Part shown: positions 16,101 to 24,018 of the stretch, in pieces
How positions within the stretch are numbered: position 1 is the first letter of the stretch
Layout of the letters: every line of letters begins with the position of its first letter
Position numbers and translations under genes: made by a program
Notes under the pieces: model-generated
Databases searched by the model: none
What the model was told of the DNA's origin: nothing
What the model saw: only the letters and a program-made list of their open reading frames with translations
Assembly (NCBI GenBank): GCA_018054005.1
Contig: JAGPKI010000005.1
Span: forward strand, 1 to 26,698
Source: Caldisericia bacterium
GTDB lineage: Bacteria; Caldisericota; Caldisericia; UBA6126; JAGPKI01
DNA length: 26,698 nucleotides
Direction: 5' to 3'

Positions 16101-17156
16101 GCTTGGATTTACGAATCTTGGAGGTAATGGTGAAGGAGCTTTTTGAATGATTTTTAACGCAATTATATAGCCTTCATCATTTATAGTATCAATCCTTACA
16201 ATATTTCCCGGTATTAAAGGAATATGTGGTGGGTGCAATATTGTTCTGGGAGTAAATTTTACTTCCTTCACAGAACCATCTTTTAGCAATAAAGATATTG
16301 AGTTTTCATTTATTGATACAACTTTACCAATAATTGGTTGAATTCCTATGGTAGTTGGATTTAGTTCTCTTACTCTTAATGCTTCAACTAAGTTTGATGA
16401 AATTATGTATTTTGCTTCAATTTCTAAATTAGTTCCTTTTTCAATTGTTGTCTCTAATTTTGTATTTTCACTGAGATATATTTTTAATGGAAAAGTATTA
16501 ATGGTGATTGATCCTGTTTCTGGAGCATATGTCTCAACTTCACCGCGAATAAGTAGAGGTTTTTCCTGCATTTCGAGTTTTCTTCTAAATTGTTGCAATT
16601 GGTTTATTGCAAGACGAGGATCTACCCCCTTTTTTCTCGCTATAATTCCCCAGCTATAATTATTATGACGCATATTAATAAGTTCTTCTGGTTTAGCATT
16701 TGTTAATTTAGAAACAATTACTATTGTAATTATTTCTGTATCGTCCTGATTTTTAATCCTTAATCTGTAGACATCCTGTGGATTTAACCCGTATTCTTTT
16801 TCGAAAACAGTTTGTAAGGTTGCAGAATTTATAGGAAATCTTGTTTCGTTAAGCGAGGATGATAAATATGTATTTTTGAGTTCATTTATGTTCTTGTTTA
16901 TTCTATACGAATTTACTATGTCAACTAGTGTACCATTATTCCCAAATACAGGAAAAATTGCTGAAAAAACGATTAAAATTGAGAGAGATACTGGAACTAA
17001 AACTCTAAAAATAGAAATAAATGCCCTTCTTTTATTAATGTATGATTCATATCTCTCAATTGCTCTATAAAAAATCCCTCTTTCAGCTTTTACATCCTTT
17101 GCGAATTCATTTAATTCATATTTCAATTTTTCTTCTTCGTTTTTTTCGTTGAACAT
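16089..17156 (-). CDS. Membrane-anchored probable anti-sigma factor with DUF5666-like modules
   Basis: 355-residue protein encoded directly after the ECF sigma gene (stop and start overlap as TAATG). Residues 1-45 are charged and probably cytoplasmic; one membrane helix follows at about 46-71 (FRVLVPVSLSILIVFSAIF); the rest should lie outside. The outer part has a helical segment ending in NNYSWGIIARKKGVDPRLA (about 165-185), then two beta-rich modules (about 200-265 and 275-340) resembling DUF5666. A single-pass protein paired with an ECF sigma is the usual anti-sigma layout, but the N-terminus has no zinc (HxxxCxxC) anti-sigma motif, so the role rests on position. It ends in a Pro-rich tail. 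Confidence 0.75.
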   Translation of the reverse strand: MFNEKNEEEKLKYELNEFAKDVKAERGIFYRAIERYESYINKRRAFISIFRVLVPVSLSILIVFSAIFPVFGNNGTLVDIVNSYRINKNINELKNTYLSSSLNETRFPINSATLQTVFEKEYGLNPQDVYRLRIKNQDDTEIITIVIVSKLTNAKPEELINMRHNNYSWGIIARKKGVDPRLAINQLQQFRRKLEMQEKPLLIRGEVETYAPETGSITINTFPLKIYLSENTKLETTIEKGTNLEIEAKYIISSNLVEALRVRELNPTTIGIQPIIGKVVSINENSISLLLKDGSVKEVKFTPRTILHPPHIPLIPGNIVRIDTINDEGYIIALKIIQKAPSPLPPRFVNPSQRR

Positions 17157-17671
17157 TAAGTAACACCTCTTAATTTCTTTAATGTTCTATGAATTCTTAC
17201 TTTCACTGTGTTTTTTGGTAACTTTAGAATTCTGGAAATCTCTTCAATTGTTAATTCGTAGTAATATCGTAAAGTAATAATTTCCTTTTCTTTTTGTGTT
17301 AGCTTTTTTAATCCTTCTCTTACATCTAATATTTCTTCTCTATTTAAATTAATAGTAGAAGGTTCTATGTATGTCTGATCTGCATTATCTTTAAATAGAG
17401 TTATTTTATTTTTGTTTACGTAGTTTCTTGTTTCATTAATGACTATACTTGATAACCAAGGCCTGAAATCTCTTTCTATATCAAAGCTTTGAATGCGAGT
17501 AAAAACTTTAAAAAAGACATTCTCTGTAACATCTTCAGCTTCCTCTACTCTTCCAAGCATTATATAGGATGACCTCATCACATAATCTTTATATGTTTCG
17601 AAAATTTCACTCATTGCTTCTCGATCTCCATCTTTTGCTCTCTCAATAATTTCCTTACTTATTTCTTCCAT
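17156..17671 (-). CDS. ECF-type RNA polymerase sigma factor
   Basis: 171 residues, the usual size for a group 4 (ECF) sigma factor. Region 2 lies at about 15-85 with AEDVTENVFFKVF and the -10-recognition stretch ending RPWLSSIVINETRNY. Region 4 lies at about 115-170 with LTQKEKEIITLRYYYELT and the helix-turn-helix EEISRILKLPKNTVKVRIHR. No region 3 is present. It probably directs polymerase to an envelope or stress regulon under control of the membrane protein encoded next. The ATG has only a weak SD. A housekeeping-like promoter lies about 60 nt upstream (17738-17766). Confidence 0.93.
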   Translation of the reverse strand: MEEISKEIIERAKDGDREAMSEIFETYKDYVMRSSYIMLGRVEEAEDVTENVFFKVFTRIQSFDIERDFRPWLSSIVINETRNYVNKNKITLFKDNADQTYIEPSTINLNREEILDVREGLKKLTQKEKEIITLRYYYELTIEEISRILKLPKNTVKVRIHRTLKKLRGVT

Positions 17672-17737
17672 ACTTTATACCTATATTTAATTCAAAGGTT
17701 ACATAAATTTAAAATTTTTAATATTTTAATCTAGTTT

Positions 17738-17766
17738 ATTATAGGAAAAGAGTAATAATTTGTAAG
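17738..17766 (-). promoter_or_regulatory. Probable promoter of the sigma / anti-sigma operon
   Basis: Reading the minus strand, CTTACA (17766-17761) and a perfect TATAAT (17743-17738) are 17 nt apart. Transcription would start near 17731, leaving about a 60-nt leader before the sigma ATG. This looks like a main sigma-factor promoter, not an ECF one. Its -35 lies 5 bp from the -35 of the divergent tlpA promoter. Confidence 0.5.
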
Positions 17767-17771
17767 AAAAT

Positions 17772-17799
17772 TTGATAACTTTTTTATTAGATATAAAAT
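17772..17799 (+). promoter_or_regulatory. Probable promoter of the tlpA-rsmD-coaD operon
   Basis: TTGATA (17772-17777) and TAAAAT (17794-17799) are 16 nt apart, each matching consensus at five of six positions. The start point would be near 17806, about 33 nt before the lipoprotein ATG, with SD AGGGGGA in between. It lies back-to-back with the sigma operon promoter. Confidence 0.5.
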
Positions 17800-17838
17800 T
17801 ATTTCAGTGAAATTTTTTAATATAGGGGGAAATAGTTG

Positions 17839-18477
17839 ATGAAGAAATTTACATTAGTTCTTCTTGTGTGTCTAATTACAGTTGTTTCTTTGAACTTATC
17901 TAGTTGTGGCAATGGAGGAGAAACAACTCCGCCAGCCAATAATAATGGAGGAGAAACAACTCCGCCCACAAGTGGAGAATCTTTGCTTATTCCTGTTGAC
18001 AATGCAAGAGACGCAGGAGATTGGGAATTGCCAATTGTTGCAAATCCTGGCGATTTTGGCATACAGGACAAGGTTAAGTTGAGTGAATTACTTGCAAATC
18101 CAGATGTTAAAGCCGTTGTAATCGATTTCTGGGCAACATGGTGTGAACCCTGCAAAGAAGAAATGCCTTATCTTGAGAAAATTTATCAAGAATATAAAGA
18201 CAAAGGGTTAGCAATGCTCGTTATTACAGTAGATTCAAGCCCGCAACTTGAGAATGAAATTAAAAAAGATGTTGAAGAGTTAGGTGTTACTTATCCAATT
18301 CCATGGGATATGGAAAGTGAAGTCAAATTATTTTATGGTATTGGTGCAATACCTGTAACATATTTGATTGACAAAAACGGTAAAATAAGGTTAGAGCACT
18401 CTGGGTTTAGCCTTCCTGAAGGAGAAGAATTCATCGAAGATTTAAGAAAAGCTGTAGAGGAGCTTATTTCGCAGTAA
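17839..18477 (+). CDS. TlpA/ResA-like thioredoxin-fold lipoprotein
   Basis: Exported redox protein of 212 residues. The N-terminus is a lipoprotein signal (KKFTLVLLVCLITVV) with lipobox LSSC, so it is likely tethered to the outer face of the membrane. A short linker has the heptad GGETTPP twice, encoded by a near-exact 24-bp direct repeat. The thioredoxin domain follows, with the redox pair Cys102-x-x-Cys105 in WATWCEPCKEEMPYLEKIY and the cis-Pro loop near AIPVTYLIDKNG. It resembles TlpA/ResA reductases that reduce cytochrome c or secreted disulfides; the actual partner is not shown. Start: ATG after AGGGGGA (17824-17830), preferred over an adjacent TTG. First gene of its operon. Confidence 0.9.
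   Translation: MKKFTLVLLVCLITVVSLNLSSCGNGGETTPPANNNGGETTPPTSGESLLIPVDNARDAGDWELPIVANPGDFGIQDKVKLSELLANPDVKAVVIDFWATWCEPCKEEMPYLEKIYQEYKDKGLAMLVITVDSSPQLENEIKKDVEELGVTYPIPWDMESEVKLFYGIGAIPVTYLIDKNGKIRLEHSGFSLPEGEEFIEDLRKAVEELISQ
17913..17968 (+). repeat. In-frame direct repeat in the lipoprotein linker
   Basis: AATGGAGGAGAAACAACTCC followed by GCC occurs twice, 30 bp apart, and encodes N-GGETTPP both times. Such short in-frame repeats can gain or lose copies by slippage and would change only the spacer between lipid anchor and thioredoxin domain. Confidence 0.7.
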
Positions 18478-18480
18478 TAA

Positions 18481-19041
18481 ATGCAGATTACTTCTGGAGA
18501 CTCTCGAGGGAAAAAACTTTTTTTCGCTGAGAGTCTCCATATCAGACCTACAAGCGATAAGGTAAGGTCAGCAGTTTTTGATGTAATACGCTTCAATTTA
18601 AAAGGAAGTAAGTTTTTAGATTTATATGCTGGAACAGGTGCCGTAGGAATTCAAGCTTTAAGTGAGGGAGCAATATTGTCTTTTTTTGTGGAAGAAAATT
18701 GGAAATGCATAAATACAATAAGAAAAAACATTAAAGAATTGAATTTCAATGAGAAAGCTACAATAATTAAGAAAAAGGTAGAGATATTTCTAAGCGATAG
18801 CAATGTAGATGATATATTAAAAAACTTTAATTTTATTTTTCTTGATCCACCATATAACTTAACCGATAATGAATATGAATTCGTTGTTCAAAAATTAAGT
18901 TCTTCTATATTTGTTGGCACAACTGTGATTGTCGAACATTCTTCTAAAAGATTGAATAGCGACTTCTTTATGAAATTAGGTTTTTCTGATTACAAATTCA
19001 AAAAATATGGTGATACTGCTTTATCTATACTTTATAAATAA
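18481..19041 (+). CDS. rsmD: 16S rRNA (guanine(966)-N2)-methyltransferase RsmD
   Basis: Methylates G966 of 16S rRNA using S-adenosylmethionine. 186 residues, the family's usual length. The N-terminus has the RsmD pattern ITSGDSRGKKL followed by RPTSDKVRSAVFDVI; the SAM-binding motif is LDLYAGTGAVGIQALSEGA; the N2-guanine catalytic motif is DPPY in FIFLDPPYNL. It starts 3 nt after the tlpA stop with no close SD (GAGGAG is 18 nt upstream), so translation is likely coupled. Adjacency to coaD is a very common bacterial arrangement and supports the call. Confidence 0.95.
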   Translation: MQITSGDSRGKKLFFAESLHIRPTSDKVRSAVFDVIRFNLKGSKFLDLYAGTGAVGIQALSEGAILSFFVEENWKCINTIRKNIKELNFNEKATIIKKKVEIFLSDSNVDDILKNFNFIFLDPPYNLTDNEYEFVVQKLSSSIFVGTTVIVEHSSKRLNSDFFMKLGFSDYKFKKYGDTALSILYK

Positions 19042-19044
19042 AAT

Positions 19045-19554
19045 ATGAGAATGGATAATAATCTTAAAATTGCAGTTTATCCTGGAAGTTTTGATCCTTT
19101 AACTTTTGGACATATTGATATAGTTGGTAGAGCATTAAAAATTTTTGATAGAGTCATTATATCTGTTGCAAAAAATGTTAGGAAAAATTATATGTTTTCT
19201 CTCAATGATCGTATAGAATTTCTAAAAGAATATTTTAAGGATAATAATTATGTTACAATTGATACGTTTGATGGACTACTTGTTACTTATCTAAAAAAGA
19301 ATAGGTATAAGAATGTAATTAGAGGATTAAGGGTTCTTTCAGATTTTGAATATGAATTTCAAATGGCTATAACCAATAAGCAATTATATAAAGATTTCGA
19401 AGTTGTATTTCTTATGAGTGACATAAAATATGCTAATTTAAGTTCCTCTCTTGTTAAAGAGATAATAGAACTTAATGGTGACATAAGTAATTTTGTTCCT
19501 CAGGTTGTTCGCGATAGAATAATAAAAATAAAAAAAGGAGGAAGAAGAAGATGA
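19045..19554 (+). CDS. coaD: Phosphopantetheine adenylyltransferase
   Basis: Fourth step of coenzyme A synthesis: transfers AMP from ATP to 4'-phosphopantetheine, giving dephospho-CoA. 169 residues with the nucleotidyltransferase signature YPGSFDPLTFGHIDI, where T20-F-G-H23 is the (T/H)xGH ATP site, then RGLRVLSDFEYEFQMA and the C-terminal phosphate motif SSSLVKEI. It follows rsmD by 3 nt. A second Met at codon 3 could be the true start. Its stop overlaps the next gene as ATGA. Confidence 0.96.
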   Translation: MRMDNNLKIAVYPGSFDPLTFGHIDIVGRALKIFDRVIISVAKNVRKNYMFSLNDRIEFLKEYFKDNNYVTIDTFDGLLVTYLKKNRYKNVIRGLRVLSDFEYEFQMAITNKQLYKDFEVVFLMSDIKYANLSSSLVKEIIELNGDISNFVPQVVRDRIIKIKKGGRRR

Positions 19555-20027
19555 GTTTTGTATCACAATTTGATGAGCTTATAAATATTTTAGAAGGTGC
19601 TAAGAAAATCCCACTTTCTAATAATGTCATTGTAAACAAAGAAAAGATTGAATCGATTATACTAAAACTTAAAGAAGAATTTCCTTCTGAATTTAGAAAT
19701 AGCGAGCAAATAATTAGTACTAGAGACGAAATAATAAGCCAGGCAAAAGCACAGGCTGATCGAGTAATAGAAGAAGGTAAAAAAGAAAGAGATAGGCTTA
19801 CCTCTCAGGAGGAAGTTTATAATGAAGCAGTAAGATTAGGAAAAGAAATTATTTTAAAAGCTAAGGAGCGAGCAGTTAGTATTATAAACAGACTAAATGA
19901 ATCTCTTTCTCAAGGACTTAAATCGTTGAAAGATGATGTTTCACAAATTGATAAGGAAATTGATGATGCAAGAAAAGATTTCTTAAATGAGCTTAAAAAT
20001 ATGAATAATGACATTATGAATGCTTAA
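19551..20027 (+). CDS. Coiled-coil protein, DivIVA / ATP-synthase-b-like
   Basis: 158-residue soluble, highly charged protein, mostly helical. A short N-terminal helix (FDELINILEGAKKIPL) is followed by a long Ala/Glu/Lys-rich coiled coil (about 55-150, e.g. ISQAKAQADRVIEEGKKERD). Genes like this commonly sit next to coaD in Gram-positive and deep-branching bacteria and are annotated as DivIVA-like or ATPase-like, without proven function. A good SD (AAAGGAGGAAG) lies in the end of coaD. No membrane segment or enzyme motif was seen. A scaffold or cell-division role is inference. Confidence 0.7.
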   Translation: MSFVSQFDELINILEGAKKIPLSNNVIVNKEKIESIILKLKEEFPSEFRNSEQIISTRDEIISQAKAQADRVIEEGKKERDRLTSQEEVYNEAVRLGKEIILKAKERAVSIINRLNESLSQGLKSLKDDVSQIDKEIDDARKDFLNELKNMNNDIMNA

Positions 20028-20054
20028 ATTAATGAAAGGAGTTGACTAAAAGCA

Positions 20055-20276
20055 ATGCCAATTTATGAATATAAGTGCAAAAATTGTAATAAAGAATTTT
20101 CAATCTTTTTTAATTCTTTTGACACTGGAGAAGTTCTATGTCCTTCTTGCGGTAGCAAAAATATAAAGAAGTGTATTAGCAATATTATGAGAATAAAAAA
20201 AGGTGAAGAGGATGATAATTCTTCATCTTCCTGCGGTTCATGCTCATCCAATAATTGTTCAACCTGCGGGATGTAA
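20055..20276 (+). CDS. FmdB-family zinc ribbon protein
   Basis: 73 residues. The N-terminal half is the FmdB zinc ribbon: MPIYEYKCKNC with Cys8 and Cys11, then LCPSCGSKN with Cys29 and Cys32, enough to bind one zinc. A charged Ser-rich spacer leads to a second Cys cluster, SCGSCSSNNCSTCGM, typical of this family's tail. Cellular role is unknown; the family was named for a putative regulator of formamidase genes. SD AAAGGAG (20035-20041) lies 13 nt before the ATG. The stop is 2 nt before the M28 peptidase start. Confidence 0.88.
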   Translation: MPIYEYKCKNCNKEFSIFFNSFDTGEVLCPSCGSKNIKKCISNIMRIKKGEEDDNSSSSCGSCSSNNCSTCGM

Positions 20277-20278
20277 AG

Positions 20279-22207
20279 ATGATGCATAATAATATTAAGA
20301 AAAAGTTATTTCCTATAATTTTAATTATTTTTGTTTTATTTTCTCCATTGTACTCAATAGATGCTGAAAACAAAGATATATGCGATTATAAATCAATTAC
20401 AAATTCATTTTCATCTAAAAATGCTTATTCATACTTAGAAGAATTAACTTCTGATAAATTTGAGGGAAGACAATCTGGTTCTAAAGGAGCTGAACTTGCA
20501 GCAGAATGGATTGCTAATCTTTATGAAAGTTATGGATTGATACCTGGAATCAATGATTCATATTATCAGGAATTTGATATTCCTTATTATGAAGTTATGC
20601 CACCACTATTTTTTTCTATAAATAGCTCGAAAATAAATGAAGAATTTATATATAAAAGAGATTTTATAGTATTACCAGGAAGCGGAAGTGGTTCTATTGA
20701 ATCTAAGGTTGTTTTTGTTGGTTATGGTATTACTTCTGGATCCAAAGGATATGATGACTATAAAAAAGTAGATGTATCTGGTAAAATCGCTCTTATAATG
20801 CGGAGAGGTCCTGAAACTTTTGATTTAGGCGAAGAAGCACTTTATTTTAAAACGAAAATAGATAATGCAGTAGAACATGGAGCGATTGGTGTAATTGTTT
20901 CTGAAAAAGCAACAGAAAAAAATAAAATGAATATGAATACAAAATATGTAAGCAGCAGCTATGGTTCAATACCTGTTTTATTCGCAACATGCGATGCTGC
21001 TAATAAATTTCTCCTTGAAAAAGGAACCTCTCTTATAGAAGTTGAAAAGAAAATTGATAAAGAAAAGACACCATTTTCATTTGAAACAAATTGCAGTTGT
21101 AAAATGGAAGTTAATGTTTTATATGAAGTGAGAAAAACTTCAAATGTTATTGGATATTTACCAGCTAAAGATCATAAAACAGAAGATTCAGTTTTGATTA
21201 CTGCACATTATGACCATCTTGGCAGAGATAATATTGATGGTTCGATTTATAGAGGAGCAAATGATAATGCTTCTGGTACATCTGTCTTGCTTGAGATTGC
21301 GCATAGTTTATCTGTTAATTTTTATCTACCAGAAATTAATATTGTTTTTATAGCTTTCTCCGGAGAAGAAGAAGGTTTATGTGGATCATTTTTCTATGTT
21401 AATAATCCAATATTTCCAATTAAAAAAATAAAAGCTGTTCTGAACATGGATATGGTAGGCACCGGGAGCGGTAAGTTATATGCAGGAACAGATCCAGTTA
21501 TTTATAAAGAGCTTTCAGAAAATATAAAAGTTAGTTGTGATTGCTTAAAAATGAATGTTCCGATAAATAAGAGATTGTTAAGTAGTGGTTCGGATCATTA
21601 TTTTTTTCATATAAATAAAGTTCCTAATGTATTTTTTATTAGGGATAATCCAACTGGAATTGGTGGCTACCATGATACTTTAGATACAGTTGATACGGTA
21701 GACCCCGCTAATCTTAAAGAAACAGGCGATCTTGTGATATTAATTACTTCAATTTATGCGAACCCATTTTTTATTACCTTTGATGAGTATTATTGGAAAG
21801 AAAAAGTATCTTTACATGAAAGAATTCTTTTTAGTGGTGTAAAAAGAGGCGATATGTCTCTTACATTGAATGAAGAGGAAATACCCTCTGATTTAGATAA
21901 ATTTTATAAAGTGTTTTCTTTAAATAGTGGTGATAATGTAATTAATATTAGGGTATTGATCGATGGGAAGCTTTGTTTTGAAAAAATCATAAATATAAAA
22001 TGTGCTTCAGATGAAAACTTAATTTGTGATTTCAATTTTGACCTTAAAGTTGATTTAAATGACCTAATTGAATTTTCGCGATTTTATAAAGATAAGGTTT
22101 CTAATTATGGATTAAACCAAATCTTTGACATAAATAATGATAGTTTTGTTAATGAATTTGATCTTTCTAAATTTGATTCATGCTTTGGGTATTTCTATAA
22201 TAACTAA
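20279..22207 (+). CDS. Secreted M28-family zinc aminopeptidase with PA domain and dockerin
   Basis: Exported di-zinc peptidase, about 643 residues. Signal peptide at the N-terminus (KKKLFPIILIIFVLFSP). A PA domain (about 130-260, with VVFVGYGI and GKIALIMRRGPE) is inserted before the catalytic core. All M28 zinc/catalytic residues are present: His310 and Asp312 (HYDHLG), Asp329 (ANDNASG), Glu363-Glu364 (SGEEEG), Asp391 (NMDMVG) and His440 (GSDHYFF). The C-terminus (about 582-643) is a dockerin with loops DFNFDLKVDLND and DINNDSFVNEFD. A TTG at 20255 opens the frame earlier, but ATG 20279 follows the fmdB stop and gives a clean signal peptide. Likely trims peptides outside the cell; shares the PA-plus-dockerin plan with the S8 protease. 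Confidence 0.92.
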   Translation: MMHNNIKKKLFPIILIIFVLFSPLYSIDAENKDICDYKSITNSFSSKNAYSYLEELTSDKFEGRQSGSKGAELAAEWIANLYESYGLIPGINDSYYQEFDIPYYEVMPPLFFSINSSKINEEFIYKRDFIVLPGSGSGSIESKVVFVGYGITSGSKGYDDYKKVDVSGKIALIMRRGPETFDLGEEALYFKTKIDNAVEHGAIGVIVSEKATEKNKMNMNTKYVSSSYGSIPVLFATCDAANKFLLEKGTSLIEVEKKIDKEKTPFSFETNCSCKMEVNVLYEVRKTSNVIGYLPAKDHKTEDSVLITAHYDHLGRDNIDGSIYRGANDNASGTSVLLEIAHSLSVNFYLPEINIVFIAFSGEEEGLCGSFFYVNNPIFPIKKIKAVLNMDMVGTGSGKLYAGTDPVIYKELSENIKVSCDCLKMNVPINKRLLSSGSDHYFFHINKVPNVFFIRDNPTGIGGYHDTLDTVDTVDPANLKETGDLVILITSIYANPFFITFDEYYWKEKVSLHERILFSGVKRGDMSLTLNEEEIPSDLDKFYKVFSLNSGDNVINIRVLIDGKLCFEKIINIKCASDENLICDFNFDLKVDLNDLIEFSRFYKDKVSNYGLNQIFDINNDSFVNEFDLSKFDSCFGYFYNN

Positions 22208-22210
22208 ATA

Positions 22211-23587
22211 ATGCCAAAATATGATTATGTTTTTACAACAGAACGAGAAAGAACAAGAAAAAGAAGATCAAATTTTATAATTATCTTTTTACTTCTGTTT
22301 TTAAGTTTTACAATTTTTTTATTTCTATCACATAGGCAGGATATTACATTAAGTAGTATAAAACTATATTTTTATGATCCTAAAAAATTGGAGTTAATCC
22401 CAATTGATACTAATATAGATTTTAGTGGTGATTTTGAAAAAGTCGTTAAAATGGTAATAGAGAAATTGTCTTATGCACCTGAAAATTCAAACCTTCGGTC
22501 TTTAATACCTGCATATACTCGAGTTAAATCAGTTAATCTTTCACAAGATCTATTAACGATTACTTTTTTCCCTGAAGTTGTTTCATCAGAAATTGATTCA
22601 GTAGTAAAAGAGGGAGCAACTGTTTATAGTATAGTTAATTCTTTAACAGAATTACCTGATGTGAGAAGAGTAAAAATACAAATTGAGGGAAATAACTCTG
22701 GTTTTTTTAATCGCTATATAGATATTACTAAACCAATAAATAAATTGAATGGTCAACTACCAAAAGGAAAAAAGATACTAATCTATTTTTTAAATCCAAC
22801 ATATCAATTTTATGTTGGAGAAATAAGAGAAGTTATTGATACTCCAGACTCCTCTCTTCAGGCTGAAAGTGTAATAAATCAGCTTATCATAGGAAGTGAA
22901 TTTAAAGAATTAACTTCCTTAATTCCTCAAGGAACTAAACTACTCAGCGTAAAAGTAGAAAATAAAATTGTGTATGTTAATTTTTCAAGAGAAATAAGGA
23001 GAATTTCTCTTGGCGCGGAAGGCGAGCTTGATCTTGTAAACCTTCTTACACTATCTCTTACAGAGTTACCCAACATAGATAGAGTAAGATTTCTTGTCGA
23101 AGGAGAAGAAACATATAGTATTGGAGGGCATCTTTCTTTAAATGAACCAATAAAAAGATGGTATGGTCTAAAAAACGATAACGATTGTATAATTTATTTT
23201 ATTAATAAACTTGAACAGAAGAGTTTATTTGTGCCTACTTTTAGGAAAGTTAGCAAAATTAACGATGTAAATGAAGTTTTAAATCTTCTTTTTAACGGAG
23301 TAACTCCACTTGAAAAAGATCTTGAACTTACAACCGATATACCACTTGAAGCGAAACTTCTAAATACACAAGCAAAAGAGAATAACGAACTCCTTGTTAA
23401 TGTTTCAGTTGAAATAAATAAATTTTTAAATGCACTGCAAGAGGAAAATTTTATACGCCAAATAGTCCTTACTGTGACTGAAAATTCTTCTTTTAAAAGT
23501 GTGACTATCTACTTTAATGGTAGAAATCTTGAGTCACTACCGTTTGGTACTGATGTTTCAAAATCATTTACCCGTAATTCTTTTTAG
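22211..23587 (+). CDS. Membrane-anchored protein with three GerMN-like domains
   Basis: 458 residues: short basic cytoplasmic N-terminus (RERTRKRR), one membrane helix (about 22-40, FIIIFLLLFLSFTIFLFL), then three repeats of about 130 residues outside. Each repeat has the GerMN plan of I-x-x-Y-F, an Ala/Val helix before a loop such as SLIPxxT-x-x-x-S-V, V-x-V/T-F-x-x-E, a helix ending in SLTELP-x-x-x-x-V, and a closing strand VEG. The third is more diverged. GerMN modules occur in spore-germination GerM and other envelope proteins and are thought to bind cell-wall material; sporulation is not implied here. Last gene of the operon, 3 nt after the M28 stop, with no SD, so coupled. Confidence 0.85.
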   Translation: MPKYDYVFTTERERTRKRRSNFIIIFLLLFLSFTIFLFLSHRQDITLSSIKLYFYDPKKLELIPIDTNIDFSGDFEKVVKMVIEKLSYAPENSNLRSLIPAYTRVKSVNLSQDLLTITFFPEVVSSEIDSVVKEGATVYSIVNSLTELPDVRRVKIQIEGNNSGFFNRYIDITKPINKLNGQLPKGKKILIYFLNPTYQFYVGEIREVIDTPDSSLQAESVINQLIIGSEFKELTSLIPQGTKLLSVKVENKIVYVNFSREIRRISLGAEGELDLVNLLTLSLTELPNIDRVRFLVEGEETYSIGGHLSLNEPIKRWYGLKNDNDCIIYFINKLEQKSLFVPTFRKVSKINDVNEVLNLLFNGVTPLEKDLELTTDIPLEAKLLNTQAKENNELLVNVSVEINKFLNALQEENFIRQIVLTVTENSSFKSVTIYFNGRNLESLPFGTDVSKSFTRNSF

Positions 23588-23689
23588 CTCAAGTAATTTA
23601 TCTCTCTGCTTAAATCTTTTCCAAAATTAAATCTTCATGAAATAAATTTGAAGTTTATTGTCTGAAAAATTGTAGATATTTTTTAATTT

Positions 23690-23848
23690 AGTATTTTAAC
23701 ATTTCATGTCATTTCTGCCACAGTAAGACATTAAAATAATATCTAAATCCTTTTCATATGTCTCTTATATAACTAAATAACTAAATAACTAAATTTCTTT
23801 ATCGGACATAATCTTTCTTATAATTTTGGAGTTGTGATTTTCGGAGGA
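23690..23848 (+). repeat. Dispersed intergenic element, copy 3
   Basis: Block A (23690-23794) has ATTTCTGCCACAGTAAG, TTAAAATAATATCTAAATCC and CTTATATAACTAAAT. Block B (23822-23848) has AATTTTGGAGTT, then GTGATTTTCGGAGGA. The block A hairpin drawn for copy 2 carries two mismatches here. Block B ends about 205 bp before the ATPase start and about 170 bp before that gene's promoter, so in this copy the element is not part of the downstream mRNA leader. Confidence 0.72.
23771..23794 (+). repeat. Tandem octamer AACTAAAT x3
   Basis: Three exact copies of AACTAAAT extend the conserved TATATAACTAAA of block A, which occurs once in the other two copies. It looks like a slippage expansion. Confidence 0.8.
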
Positions 23849-24018
23849 GTGAAGTTAATTATAAAAAATTATTTTTATTATATTTGTGCAAAAAAATACT
23901 GTACTGTAAATCATTATGTTGTGATTAAAAATATATATTAATAAAAACTATTTTAATAATAAAAAGTGATAAAAAATAAAAAATAATTAAAAAAAATCAT
24001 TTTTTTTGCTTATATTTC

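Noticed and set aside
17665..17700. ECF-like promoter (GTAACC ... GTATAA) directly before the sigma gene
   Set aside because: The -10 would be only a few bases from the ATG, and a better TATAAT promoter lies upstream, so autoregulation cannot be claimed.
18333..18596. Reverse-strand frames over tlpA/rsmD, and similar shadow frames elsewhere (e.g. 9290-9535, 16348-16659)
   Set aside because: They lie opposite well-supported genes, have no SD or domain, and fit codon-bias shadows.
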